Shown here piece by piece: positions 34,852-43,129 of a stretch of DNA of 64,000 nucleotides; the first letter of the stretch is position 1; each line of letters begins with the position of its first letter. The position numbers and the translations under genes were made by a program. This DNA comes from Amphiplicatus sp046296195. Its GTDB lineage: Bacteria; Pseudomonadota; Alphaproteobacteria; Caulobacterales; Parvularculaceae. The notes under the pieces are model-generated. The model was given only the letters and a program-made list of their open reading frames with translations, was not told the DNA's origin and made no database searches. The stretch lies in contig JBKBLR010000009.1 of NCBI GenBank assembly GCA_046296195.1, positions 39,682-103,681 of the forward strand. The letters are read 5' to 3'.

Positions 34852-34958
34852 GCGCGCGCAAAGGCGTGCGCGGTTTTACGGCAGTGAGCCGCGCAGCGGC
34901 GAACGCCGCGACAATCAAAAACCTGGTCCAGCGCCTTGATTCCGAATCAGGGCGCGAC
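34852..34958 (+). repeat. 107-bp dispersed repeat, copy A, ending in a GANTC palindrome
   Basis: This stretch aligns without gaps to the reverse complement of 63719-63825, at about 85% identity by eye (91 of 107). It starts four bases after the DUF2937 stop. The shared core includes GACAATCAAAAAC and then an imperfect palindrome with arms GCGCCTTGATTC and GAATCAGGGCGC around a single C (34931-34955), which holds GATTC and GAATC sites. Read from the sulfotransferase side it is hairpin, nine bases, then TTTTTGATTG, like a terminator. Differences between copies fall mostly in first and second codon positions of the only shared open frame, so it does not look like coding sequence. Confidence 0.8.
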
Positions 34959-35002
34959 AGGCTGAATCGGCTTGCGTTGATGGCGATTCAAGGCGCGAGG
35001 CT

Positions 35003-35797
35003 CTAGCACGGCCCGCACAGCCGGTCGGCGTCGAAGACGGCCTCAAGGCGCCGGCGCGTCTGATCGGAAAGCGACGGCCGCTCGCGCATCTGCAGTTTCG
35101 ATTTGATGCGGTCGCGCAGCCCCTGCGGCACGAGAGCGCGCCTCAGCGCGGTCGCGACGGGATTGTCGATGATGAGCGGCTTCAGCGGGAAGGCGCGGAT
35201 GCGCTCGGCGGAGATATTCTGCGCGCCCTGATCCTCGCGCCAGCGAACGGCGCCCTCGGCCCCGAGGAAGGCGGCGATCCGTTCAAGCGTTTCCTGCGGT
35301 TCGGCGGTCATGCGTTCGAACGCGACATGCAGGATGCGGTCGCGCCCGAAGCGCTCGATGAAGGGCCGAAGCTGATAGTTGTAGCGGCTGTAATCGATCA
35401 GCTCCGGGTGCTTTTCGATCGCCTCCTCGATGCCGCAGGTGATGACCCCTTGCGTCCATTCATGAATGTAATGCGAGATGAGGCGCTCAATGGGATCGCG
35501 CGTCACATAGATGAATTTCGCGTTGGGAATCGCCGCGGCGAGACGCTCGACCGTCTTCGGATAGGTCGGGAGCTTCGTGTAATGTGTCGAGCTTTCACCC
35601 TTGATCGCGCCTTTGGGCGCTGCGGCGAACAGGCGGCGGTACCACGCCTCGCCCTTCGCGTAGATGTCATCGTCGGAGAAGAAGTTCGGCTCCTTCGGCT
35701 CCGACATGAAGAATCGCGGCTGCGCCGCCAATTGCGTGTGCAGGGTCGAAGTGCCGCATTTCATCGCGCCGATGATGACGAAATCAGGAAGGCTCAT
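35003..35797 (-). CDS. Sulfotransferase domain protein
   Basis: Transfers sulfate from PAPS to an unknown acceptor. The 264 aa have the 5'-phosphosulfate loop IIGAMKCGTSTLHTQL (8-23), the 3'-phosphate site FIYVTRDPIERLISHYIHEW, and FGRDRILHVAFERMTAEPQETLERI. It resembles heparan-sulfate/NDST-like and Stf0-like bacterial enzymes that modify cell-surface glycans or lipids. The ATG overlaps the glycosyltransferase stop by 4 nt (ATGA), so the pair is coupled and a glycan substrate is likely (inference). Confidence 0.88.
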   Translation of the reverse strand: MSLPDFVIIGAMKCGTSTLHTQLAAQPRFFMSEPKEPNFFSDDDIYAKGEAWYRRLFAAAPKGAIKGESSTHYTKLPTYPKTVERLAAAIPNAKFIYVTRDPIERLISHYIHEWTQGVITCGIEEAIEKHPELIDYSRYNYQLRPFIERFGRDRILHVAFERMTAEPQETLERIAAFLGAEGAVRWREDQGAQNISAERIRAFPLKPLIIDNPVATALRRALVPQGLRDRIKSKLQMRERPSLSDQTRRRLEAVFDADRLCGPC

Positions 35798-36804
35798 TCC
35801 GGCGCCCTCCGGTCGCCCAGGGGATCGCGCCAGTTGATCCAGTGATCGGCGCCCTGATTTTCACAGATGAGCGGCGCCGGTTTGCCGGCGAGCGCGCGCA
35901 GATGCGCAACGCCCCGCCCGGCGATCCACATCAGATTGGCGGCGGCAGGCCCGAGAGGCCCGTACCATTTGCGGAAATAGCGCGTGCGCGCGGCGTAATA
36001 ATAGGCGGGCGGGCGCTTCTTCGCCTTCATCAGCGCCTTCACCGGCGCAGTGCCGCCGCGCAGATGGACGACGCGCGCGGCCGGCTCATAAAGCACGCGA
36101 AATCCCGCGCGGCGCACGCGCGCGGAATAATCGGCGTCCTCGAAATACATGAAATAGCCTTCGTCCATCGGCCCCGCGGCTTCGATGGCGGCGCGGCGAA
36201 TGAGGACGCAGGCGAAACTGACCCACTGGCAATCGACCGCCGCGTCCGAGACGTCCGTCGGCACGACCGCGAAGCGCAAGAGCGCGTCGAGCGGGCCCGT
36301 CTGCGCGGCGGCGAGAAACTCCGACAGCGGCGAATGGAAGCGGAAGCAGGAAACCTGCGCGGTTCCGTCAGGATCTTCAAGGCGCGGCGCGATGATCCCG
36401 GCGTCCTTCTCGCGCGCGGCCGCTGAGAGCAGCGCCTTGAGCGCGCCGGGGCGCACGATCGTGTCGGAGTTGAGCAGCAGGTAGAATTCAGCGTCGAGCG
36501 CGGCGATCCCCTGATTGTTGCCGCCGGAAAAACCCGAATTCGTCTTTGAACGGATCAGCGCGGCCCGCCGCTTCCAGGGTTCAGGCCCGGCGAGCCAGTC
36601 TGCGATCGCCTCGGCCGAGCCGTCATTCGAAAAATTGTCGACGACGACGACGCGCGCGTCCAGCGGTTCGAGATCAGCCGCGATCGAGGCGAGACAATCG
36701 CGAACGAGGCCCGCCGATCTGTAATTGATGACGACGATCCCGAGCGCGCAAGCCGCGCGCGGCGCCGGCTTGTCGAGGAGAGCGCTGTCAGGAGCGGCGG
36801 TCAT
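35794..36804 (-). CDS. Glycosyltransferase family 2 (rhamnosyltransferase-like)
   Basis: A 336-aa GT-A glycosyltransferase. The nucleotide-sugar site is seen as GIVVINYRSAGLVRDCLASI, VVVVDNFSNDGS, RSKTNSGFSGGNNQGIA and LLLNSDTIV (DxD equivalent), then GPMDEGYFMYFEDADYSARVRRAG, typical of WcaA/rhamnosyl-type GT2 enzymes. The true start MTAAPDSALLDKP at 36804 overlaps ttcA by 17 nt; the longer frame is ttcA shadow. With the sulfotransferase it suggests assembly or decoration of a surface polysaccharide. Confidence 0.9.
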   Translation of the reverse strand: MTAAPDSALLDKPAPRAACALGIVVINYRSAGLVRDCLASIAADLEPLDARVVVVDNFSNDGSAEAIADWLAGPEPWKRRAALIRSKTNSGFSGGNNQGIAALDAEFYLLLNSDTIVRPGALKALLSAAAREKDAGIIAPRLEDPDGTAQVSCFRFHSPLSEFLAAAQTGPLDALLRFAVVPTDVSDAAVDCQWVSFACVLIRRAAIEAAGPMDEGYFMYFEDADYSARVRRAGFRVLYEPAARVVHLRGGTAPVKALMKAKKRPPAYYYAARTRYFRKWYGPLGPAAANLMWIAGRGVAHLRALAGKPAPLICENQGADHWINWRDPLGDRRAPE

Positions 36805-37675
36805 CGGTCCGCTTGTTGGGCAAAAGGCTTGCAAAATCCTGAAGCGCGGGATCGGCGAGCGTCTGCGGCCTGACATTGCAAAGCGCGCTCCAGAGAACGG
36901 CGCGCCGGCCCGGATGCTTGATCTCCCAGTCATCCAGCATGCGCTTAATCGCCGCGCGCTCAAGGCCGTCCTGGCTGCCGCAGAGATCGCAAGGGATGAT
37001 CGGAAAGCGCATCGCCTCGGCGAATTTCGCAAGATCCTCCTCGGCGCAATGGATCATCGGGCGCAGGACATGAAGGTCGCCGTCCTCGTTGAGCAGCTTC
37101 GGCGCCATGCCGGCGAGCGTTCCGCCATGGAAGAGATTGAGGAAAAAGGTCTCGAGCGCATCGTCGCGGTGATGGCCTAGCACGACGGCGTCGCATCCTT
37201 CCTCGCGCGCGATGCGGTAAAGATGGCCGCGCCGGAGCCGCGAGCACAACGAACAATAGGTCTTGCCGGCGGGGACCTTCTCCGTGACGATCGAATAGGT
37301 GTCCCGCGTCTCGATGCGGAAGGGGACGCCGAGCCGCGTGAGAAATTCGGGAAGAACGTCCTTCGGAAACCCCGGCTGGCCTTGATCGAGATTGCAGGCG
37401 AGCAGGTCGGCTGAAAGCGCGCCCTGCCATTTGAGGTCGAGAAGGAGCGCGAGCAGCCCGTAACTGTCCTTGCCGCCTGAGAGGCAGACGAGCCAGCGCG
37501 GATGAGCGCCGCCGGGCACGACCATCGCATAATCGGCGATCGCCTGCTGCGTCCGGCGCAGCAGCCGCTTCCTCAGTTTACGGAAGGACAGGGAGTCCGG
37601 CGCGCCGGCGTAGAGCGCGGCGATGGCCGCCTCGGCCTTCTCAGGGTGAAACGATCCGTCCGCCACCGCTCTCAT
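36788..37675 (-). CDS. ttcA: tRNA 2-thiocytidine biosynthesis protein TtcA
   Basis: Thiolates C32 of some tRNAs using an Fe-S cluster. The 295-aa PP-loop ATPase has LVCLSGGKDSYGLL (SGGKDS near 66-71), the cysteine pair in YCSLCSRLRRGHLYRIA, and GHHRDDALETFFLNLFHGG, which separate TtcA from TilS and GuaA. Start MRAVADGSFHPEK; it overlaps the esterase gene upstream by 35 nt, so a slightly later start is possible. Confidence 0.92.
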   Translation of the reverse strand: MRAVADGSFHPEKAEAAIAALYAGAPDSLSFRKLRKRLLRRTQQAIADYAMVVPGGAHPRWLVCLSGGKDSYGLLALLLDLKWQGALSADLLACNLDQGQPGFPKDVLPEFLTRLGVPFRIETRDTYSIVTEKVPAGKTYCSLCSRLRRGHLYRIAREEGCDAVVLGHHRDDALETFFLNLFHGGTLAGMAPKLLNEDGDLHVLRPMIHCAEEDLAKFAEAMRFPIIPCDLCGSQDGLERAAIKRMLDDWEIKHPGRRAVLWSALCNVRPQTLADPALQDFASLLPNKRTDDRRS

Positions 37676-38939
37676 CCTTCGCGCCGAAATGCGCGCCCAA
37701 AAACGCCAGAAAGGCCGGCCAGTCCTCCTTCACGACGCCGTGCGTCCCGGGCCTCAGCCAGAAGGCGATGTCGGCGGCGGGGTCATAGGGCGTGAGGCGC
37801 GGCTGGTCGAGGCCTTTGGCGCCGTAAAGTTCGTAGACGGGGTCGGCGCCCATCGCCGCCCGGAAGGCGCCGTTGGGGTCCGACCACACGTCGCGCCTGG
37901 CGTTGCCGAGCAGGATGGGGCGCGGCGCGATGAGGGCGATGAGCTGGTGCTGGTCGAAGGCCGGCGGCGTATCGTCCTTGTACGACGCATAAGCCCGCGC
38001 GAACCAGTGCGGATAGGTCCGCGTGATGCGGGCGACGCTCTCGCCGGGCTTCCTGTGGTTGAGGGAAGCCCCGCCCGTTCCCGACTGGTGGGCGATGACG
38101 CCGGCGATGCGCGGATCGAAAGCGGCGGCGAGAAGGGCGGCCTTGGCGTAGCGGGAATGGCCCCAGGCGATCATGGCGTTCGGGTCGAGCCGCTCGTCCT
38201 GCGACAGCGCGTCGACCATGCGTGAAAAGCTCCAGGCCCAGGCCGCGATCGCGCCCCAGCGGGTCTCGTCATCGGAATAGCCCCCCGACAGCCGCTTCAG
38301 CGCGGCGAGACCTTCCTCGCGCCTGTCGGGGACGATCTCGCCCGGAAAGATCGAGGCGATCGCGTAGCCGGCGTCGAGGATCATCTCGACGGGCGGCGTG
38401 CAGATATAACGGCCGAAAACATGGGTCGCGACGCTCTCCATCATGCCGCCGCCCCGCTCCGCCGGCGCGCCTGAAACGCCGGGATCGGGAATGGTGTCCC
38501 AGCGCGGGCAGAAGGTCCCCATCAGGATGACCGGCGCCGGCCCTCGCGCATTCTTCGGGATGACCACATCCATGATGAAGCCGTCGCGGCCATCGGCGTC
38601 GGTCACGGCGTTGCGCGCCGCGCCGAAGCTCGCGCTTGCTGCGATCCGGTATTCCTCGATGACGCCCTTGCCGTTAAAGGCGTCGGCGTTGACGACCCGG
38701 CGATCGAGGATCGAGCTTTCCGATATTTCCGGAAAAAATCCGTAGACGTTCCTTTGGAGCGCCTCGCGCGCGGCGGGAACGCCCTCCGATTCCCATTCCG
38801 CGACGCTGGAAAATTCGAGCGGCGGCGCCGCGGCGGGGCCTTCGGGCGTCAGCTTGGCCCATGCCATGGTCGCCTCGACGCATCCCGACAGGAGGCCGAG
38901 GGCGGCGAGGAGAGCCGGCAAACGCAACGTCAGCATCAT
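37641..38939 (-). CDS. Glucuronoyl esterase-like (CE15-type) lipoprotein
   Basis: A 432-aa alpha/beta hydrolase with a lipobox-bearing signal (LRLPALLAALGLLSGC). The motif WGHSRYAKAALLAAAFDPRIAGVIAHQSGTGGASL matches the GxSRxGK nucleophile region and following strand of CE15 glucuronoyl esterases, which cut ester links between lignin and glucuronoxylan; PGTHGV near the end may hold the catalytic His. Here G in GK is replaced by A (SRYAK). The true substrate in this organism is unknown. The ATG overlaps the trmB stop as ATGATG. Confidence 0.78.
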   Translation of the reverse strand: MMLTLRLPALLAALGLLSGCVEATMAWAKLTPEGPAAAPPLEFSSVAEWESEGVPAAREALQRNVYGFFPEISESSILDRRVVNADAFNGKGVIEEYRIAASASFGAARNAVTDADGRDGFIMDVVIPKNARGPAPVILMGTFCPRWDTIPDPGVSGAPAERGGGMMESVATHVFGRYICTPPVEMILDAGYAIASIFPGEIVPDRREEGLAALKRLSGGYSDDETRWGAIAAWAWSFSRMVDALSQDERLDPNAMIAWGHSRYAKAALLAAAFDPRIAGVIAHQSGTGGASLNHRKPGESVARITRTYPHWFARAYASYKDDTPPAFDQHQLIALIAPRPILLGNARRDVWSDPNGAFRAAMGADPVYELYGAKGLDQPRLTPYDPAADIAFWLRPGTHGVVKEDWPAFLAFLGAHFGAKDESGGGRIVSP

Positions 38940-39631
38940 CGTCTCCGGAAGACAAGATAGGCGGGCGGGCGCCCCTCGCGCCGCGCCTTCGCCTCATAGC
39001 GCGTCTGCGGCCAGTCATCGGGCCGAAGGCGCCAGTCATCGGCCCGTTCTGCGGTCCAGTCGAAAGCGTCGGCGTTCTGCGCGTGCATCAGCGTCCAGCG
39101 AACGTAGTCGGGAATGTCGGAGGCGACGCGCAGCGCGCCCCCGGCCCTGAGAACGCGGGCGGCCTCGTTGAAGAACCAGGGCGATATGATGCGCCGCTTG
39201 GCGTGGCGCCGCTTCGGCCAGGGATCGGGATGAAGAACGTAGATCCGCGCCAGCGAGCCCGCCGGCAGCGCCTCGAGGAGCGGGCGCGCGTCGCCATGGC
39301 GGATGCGGATGTTGGCGAGGTCATCCGCGTCGATCTTCTGGAGAAGCTGCGCGACGCCGTTCAGGAAGGGCTCGGCGCCGATGAAGCCGGCGTCCGGCGC
39401 CTGCGCCGCCTGCCAGGCGAGATGCTCTCCGCCGCCGAAGCCGATTTCGAGCTCGATGCGCGAGGCCTGAGGGAACATCGCCTTGAGGTCGATCGGGCCG
39501 TGCTCGGGATCGGGCGTTGCAAGTCGCGGCAGCAGCGTGTCGACCAGCGTCTGTTGGCGCTGGCGCAGAGGGTGGCCCTTCGTCCGGCCGTAAAGCTCGG
39601 GAATGTAGCCGCCCGCGAAAACCTCAGCCAT
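38936..39631 (-). CDS. trmB: tRNA (guanine-N7)-methyltransferase
   Basis: Methylates G46 in the variable loop of tRNAs with SAM. The 231 aa from MAEVFAGGYIPELYGRTKGH contain the SAM site IELEIGFGGGEHLAWQA, FIGAEPFLNGVAQLL, DARPLLEALP and LHPDPWPKRRHAKRRII, the TrmB signature. The longer frame upstream is the hydrolase gene in another frame. The start overlaps the hydrolase stop by 8 nt. Confidence 0.95.
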   Translation of the reverse strand: MAEVFAGGYIPELYGRTKGHPLRQRQQTLVDTLLPRLATPDPEHGPIDLKAMFPQASRIELEIGFGGGEHLAWQAAQAPDAGFIGAEPFLNGVAQLLQKIDADDLANIRIRHGDARPLLEALPAGSLARIYVLHPDPWPKRRHAKRRIISPWFFNEAARVLRAGGALRVASDIPDYVRWTLMHAQNADAFDWTAERADDWRLRPDDWPQTRYEAKARREGRPPAYLVFRRR

Positions 39632-40577
39632 CGAGCGCCTCTTTGAAGAAGGCGATCGTGCGGCTCCAGGCGAGCGCGGCCGCCCCGGCGTCATAGCGGG
39701 CCGCATTCGTGTCGTTGTTGAAGGCGTGCTCGGCGCCGTCATAGAAGAACGCCTGATAGTCGACGCCGGCGGCTTTGAGCGCCGCTTCATAGGCGGGGAC
39801 GCCGTCATTGATGCGCGCGTCGTTCCCGGCGTAATGCATCATCATCCGGGCACGGATCGTCGCCGCCTCTTCCGCCGACGGGCCGCGGCCGTAATGGCAG
39901 ACGCCGGCCTTGAGCGCGGCCGAGGCCGCGGCGAGGCGGTTGACCATACCGCCGCCCCAGCAGAAGCCGACCGCGCCGACCTGCCGCTTGTGCGTCTTCA
40001 GAAGCGAGAGGCTTTTGGCGACCTCGGCGAGCTTGGCGACGGTCTTGTCGGAATTGAGTTTGCCGATCATGTCGCGCGCGCGGTCTTCATCGCTGGGCGT
40101 GCCGCCATAGGGCGAGAGCATGTCGACGGCGAAGGCGTGAAATCCTTCCAGCGCGATGCGCCGCGCGACGTCCCTTATATGCGGGTTCAGGCCGCGATTC
40201 TCATGGATGACGATGACCGCCGGCGCCGGCCCGCCTTTCTTCAGCCGCGCGCCATAGGCGGTGACGAAAGGCAGGTGCTTCGTCGGGATGACGCCGGCGT
40301 TCGGCGCGCCCTCGGCGACGCTCTCCTCCGGTTCGAGGAGATCCACGATGCCGCCGGTGTCGAAGCGCGCCGTGAAGATGTCGAGCCGCGCGTCGTCCTC
40401 GGCGATGAGCGGCGCGGCGCGCGCGTAGTCATTGGCAAGGATCGGCAGCAGGGCCGTCGCGGCCGCCGTCCCGCCGGCGACGCGCGCGAGCCGGTCGAGG
40501 AAATCGCGGCGGCTGATCGCGCCATGCGTGAAGGCGTCATAGAGATCGATCATCGGGCGGGTGACATTGGGCGGCAT
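39624..40577 (-). CDS. Dienelactone hydrolase family protein with Tat-like leader
   Basis: A 317-aa alpha/beta hydrolase. The N-terminus has SRRDFLDRLARVAGGTAAATALLPIL, a twin-arginine-type export signal, so it probably acts in the periplasm. Core motifs are VIVIHENRGLNPHIRDVARRIALEGFHAFAVDML, the nucleophile elbow GFCWGGGM (Cys, typical of dienelactone hydrolases), and the His in GAEHAFNNDT. Natural substrate unknown. AAGGA lies 6 nt before the ATG. Confidence 0.87.
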   Translation of the reverse strand: MPPNVTRPMIDLYDAFTHGAISRRDFLDRLARVAGGTAAATALLPILANDYARAAPLIAEDDARLDIFTARFDTGGIVDLLEPEESVAEGAPNAGVIPTKHLPFVTAYGARLKKGGPAPAVIVIHENRGLNPHIRDVARRIALEGFHAFAVDMLSPYGGTPSDEDRARDMIGKLNSDKTVAKLAEVAKSLSLLKTHKRQVGAVGFCWGGGMVNRLAAASAALKAGVCHYGRGPSAEEAATIRARMMMHYAGNDARINDGVPAYEAALKAAGVDYQAFFYDGAEHAFNNDTNAARYDAGAAALAWSRTIAFFKEALDG

Positions 40578-40644
40578 GGCGGGTCCTTCGCGGCGGCGAT
40601 GGGTCTATAACCGCCCTCGCGCGCGCCAACCAATCGCTTCCGCG

Positions 40645-40857
40645 TCAATGCGCGTGCCGGAACGCCGGTCGCGGCTGCGCGCCGGGTTTCGACCAAGCGC
40701 GCTCGTGAAGCGTGTAAGCGACGGTCTGAACCAGCGGCTCGAGAAGCCCGACCGCCAGCGCCGCCTGCCAGTTGCGGGTGACGGCAAAGGCGACGGCGAT
40801 CGCGACGACGAGGTGCATGAGACCATAGGTGAGGGTTTTGACGGCGGCGCGGGACAT
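40645..40857 (-). CDS. DUF2061 small membrane protein
   Basis: About 70 aa: MSRAAVKTLTYGLMHLVVAIAVAFAVTRNWQAALAVGLLEPLVQTVAYTLHERAWSK. Two hydrophobic helices and the ending YTLHERAW match DUF2061. A GAGGAG sits 8 nt before this ATG, which decides the start over a GTG three codons upstream. Function unknown. Confidence 0.82.
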   Translation of the reverse strand: MSRAAVKTLTYGLMHLVVAIAVAFAVTRNWQAALAVGLLEPLVQTVAYTLHERAWSKPGAQPRPAFRHAH

Positions 40858-40878
40858 GACTTGCACTCCTCGACGCCC

Positions 40879-40906
40879 ATAATATGCAAATAAGAAGCAG
40901 TCGCAA
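40879..40906 (-). promoter_or_regulatory. Probable promoter of the DUF2061 gene
   Basis: On the minus strand TTGCGA (40906-40901) and TATTAT (40884-40879) are 16 nt apart, just before the Shine-Dalgarno of the DUF2061 gene. Confidence 0.5.
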
Positions 40907-41135
40907 TAGAAGGGCCGATCACAAGGGCGTGGTTCTGATCGTCAGCTGGCGCGCGCAGCGATGATCCGGCGGGCGTCCTCTCGAAAACCATCGGTCGGCC
41001 GGACCGCGATCGGTGCGCGCGGCCCCGGTTTGGCGCCGGAAGGGAAGAAGCCAGGGCGAATCGGCCGCCCCTTCATCCGGTTTTCACGACCCTTCGCTGA
41101 TGCTAAGCCCCCGCGCGCATCAGACCGGGAGCGGC

Positions 41136-41747
41136 ATGGCGAACCATCTCCACAAGGGCGACCTGCCCGCCGGACTTTCGTTCGGCGCGTCCGTGGCGGT
41201 CGACAGCGAGACCATGGGCCTTAACACCCATCGCGACCGGCTGTGCGTGGTGCAATTGTCGGCCGGCGACGGCGACGCCCACATCGTCCAGCTTTCGGCC
41301 GGCTATGCTGCGCCCAACCTCAAGCGGCTCCTCGCCGACCCGAAGGTCCTGAAGATCTTCCATTTCGCCCGCTTCGACATCGCCGCCTTCCAGCACTGGC
41401 TCGGGGTCGAGACGGCGCCGGTCTACTGCACCAAGGTCGCCTCGCGCCTTGCCCGCACCTTCACCGACCGGCATGGCCTCAAGGACCTTGCGAAGGACCT
41501 TTTGGGCCTTGACCTATCCAAGCAGCAGCAATCGTCCGATTGGGGTGCGGAAACCCTGACCCGGGAACAGCTCGACTATGCGGCGGCGGACGTCCTTCAT
41601 CTCCACGCTATGAAGGAACGCCTTGACGCCATGCTCGCCCGCGAGGGGCGGACCCATCTCGCCGAGGCGTGCTTCCGGTTCCTTCCCGCAAGGGCCGCGC
41701 TCGACGTCGCCGGCTGGCCGGACATCGACATCCTGGCGCATTCCTGA
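41136..41747 (+). CDS. RNase D-like 3'-5' exonuclease
   Basis: A 203-aa DEDDy exonuclease: VAVDSETMGL (first Asp/Glu), FHFARFDIAAF, and REQLDYAAADVLHLH (Tyr and Asp). Length covers only the catalytic domain; the HRDC domains of E. coli RNase D are absent, as in many alphaproteobacterial homologues. Start MANHLHKGDLPAG at 41136 after GGGAGCGGC; the longer frame upstream is out of family. Role in tRNA or RNA trimming is inferred from the family. Confidence 0.88.
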   Translation: MANHLHKGDLPAGLSFGASVAVDSETMGLNTHRDRLCVVQLSAGDGDAHIVQLSAGYAAPNLKRLLADPKVLKIFHFARFDIAAFQHWLGVETAPVYCTKVASRLARTFTDRHGLKDLAKDLLGLDLSKQQQSSDWGAETLTREQLDYAAADVLHLHAMKERLDAMLAREGRTHLAEACFRFLPARAALDVAGWPDIDILAHS

Positions 41748-41805
41748 ACCCATCCGGCCCAAAAAGAGGAGCGCAAGGCCCATTCCCGCTCGCCCCCGGC
41801 GCTCC

Positions 41806-41822
41806 AGCCACTATAGTGGCGT
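41806..41822. repeat. Short palindrome before lptC
   Basis: The 12-base palindrome CCACTATAGTGG sits about 55 nt before lptC. It also contains TATAGT, which could be a -10, but no good -35 is 17 nt upstream. Reported as a possible operator or promoter element only. Confidence 0.35.
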
Positions 41823-41876
41823 CTCTGGAAAAACCCGCGCGTTTCCTGACGGAGAGGCGCTGTAACCGCATGGCCG

Positions 41877-42614
41877 ATGACCGCCTCGTCCGACACCATG
41901 GCTGAAACGAGCCCCGCCCCCGACCGCGGCGGCCGGACCAACAAGGGCGCGCTCGACAGCCTGACCATCCGCCGGCGCACGACCGGCGAGGACGCAGCCG
42001 CGCGCGCGCGCTTCATGCGCCGAATGCGCGTCGCCCTGCCGATCCTCGCCCTCGTCCTTGTTGCGACCTTCCTTCTCAACACCCGCAAGGGCGGCGTCGA
42101 AGACGCCTTTCTCAATGATTTCGCCGATCTCGAGGCGACGCCGCAGAACCTCCGGACCGCGAGGCCGCATTTCACCGGGGTCGACGCGAAGGGGAACCCC
42201 TTCGAGGTCACCGCCGAAGCCGCCTTGCAGCAGGCCGGCGGCGGCAAGATCGTCGACCTCGAAGCCCCGCGCGCGGTGACGAGCGCCAGGGGCGGCCAGT
42301 CGGTGGTCGCGGCGAAGGCCGGCGTTTTTGACGCCGACGCCAAGCGCCTCGACCTCAAGGACGGCGTCACGTTCGAGCACCGCGTCGGGGCTACGAATTA
42401 CGTCCTGCGCACGGACGCGGCGACCTACACGATCGACGATCGCCGTGTCGTCAGCGACGCGGGCGTCGACGGCGAAGGAGGCGACGGCGGGCGGCTGAAG
42501 GCGGACCGCATGAGCGCGGACGACCGCGAGGGCAAGCTCGTCTTCGAGGGAAATGTCAGGATGCGGATTATCCCGCGCAAGGTCGCGGCGGAGCCGGAAA
42601 AGCAAGGAGACTGA
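41877..42614 (+). CDS. lptC: LPS transport protein LptC
   Basis: Inner-membrane bitopic protein that takes LPS from LptB2FG to LptA. The 245-aa protein has an N-terminal cytosolic part, a membrane helix about 50-66 (VALPILALVLVATFLL), and a periplasmic beta-jellyroll with NPFEVTAEAALQQAGGGKIVDLEAPRA. The start is uncertain: ATG at 41877 (used) or 41898. The neighbours lptA and lptB confirm the call. Confidence 0.88.
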   Translation: MTASSDTMAETSPAPDRGGRTNKGALDSLTIRRRTTGEDAAARARFMRRMRVALPILALVLVATFLLNTRKGGVEDAFLNDFADLEATPQNLRTARPHFTGVDAKGNPFEVTAEAALQQAGGGKIVDLEAPRAVTSARGGQSVVAAKAGVFDADAKRLDLKDGVTFEHRVGATNYVLRTDAATYTIDDRRVVSDAGVDGEGGDGGRLKADRMSADDREGKLVFEGNVRMRIIPRKVAAEPEKQGD

Positions 42615-42617
42615 CCG

Positions 42618-43097
42618 ATGAAAAAGGCGGGGGCCTTCATGGCGGCGGCGGCCGCGCTCTGGGGCGTTGCGTCAGCGCAGTTCGCGTCGCTCGACAGCGA
42701 TGCGCCGATCGACATCACCGGCGACCGGCTGGAAGTTGAAAATCAGGTGGCGACCTTCACCGGCAATGTCCGCGCCGTGCAGGGAGATGCGATCCTGACC
42801 GCCGACCGTCTCGTCGCCGATCTCGACGATAAGGGTTCCTTCACCAAGATTCACGCCGTCGGAACGGTGCGCTTCTCAAACGGGAAGGAGGCGATCACCG
42901 GCGCTCGCGCCGTGTTCGACGACGTCCGGCGGACCATCACCATTTCCGAGAATGTGGTGGTCACGCAGGGCGATCAGGTTATGACCGGCGGCGAGATCGT
43001 CTATTGGGTGGACACCGGCAGGATCATCTTCACGGCGCCGGCCGGAAAACGCATCCGGGGCATTTTTTATGCCAAAGGCCGGTCGGGACAGTCCTGA
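42618..43097 (+). CDS. lptA: LPS transport periplasmic protein LptA
   Basis: Periplasmic bridge protein of the Lpt machine. The 159 aa start with a signal peptide (MKKAGAFMAAAAALWGVASAQF), followed by an OstA-like repeat: DAPIDITGDRLEVENQVATFTGNVRAVQGDAILTADRL and GGEIVYWVDTGRIIF. GGAG lies about 9 nt before the ATG. Only 3 nt after lptC. Confidence 0.93.
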   Translation: MKKAGAFMAAAAALWGVASAQFASLDSDAPIDITGDRLEVENQVATFTGNVRAVQGDAILTADRLVADLDDKGSFTKIHAVGTVRFSNGKEAITGARAVFDDVRRTITISENVVVTQGDQVMTGGEIVYWVDTGRIIFTAPAGKRIRGIFYAKGRSGQS

Positions 43098-43129
43098 TTT
43101 CATCAAGTTTTAAAGAGAAGTCCCGCTAG

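Noticed and set aside
34852..34990. The shared open frame in the 107-bp repeat as a small protein ending TIKNLVQRLDSES
   Set aside because: Differences between copies fall mostly in first and second codon positions, the opposite of coding conservation, and there is no ribosome-binding site.
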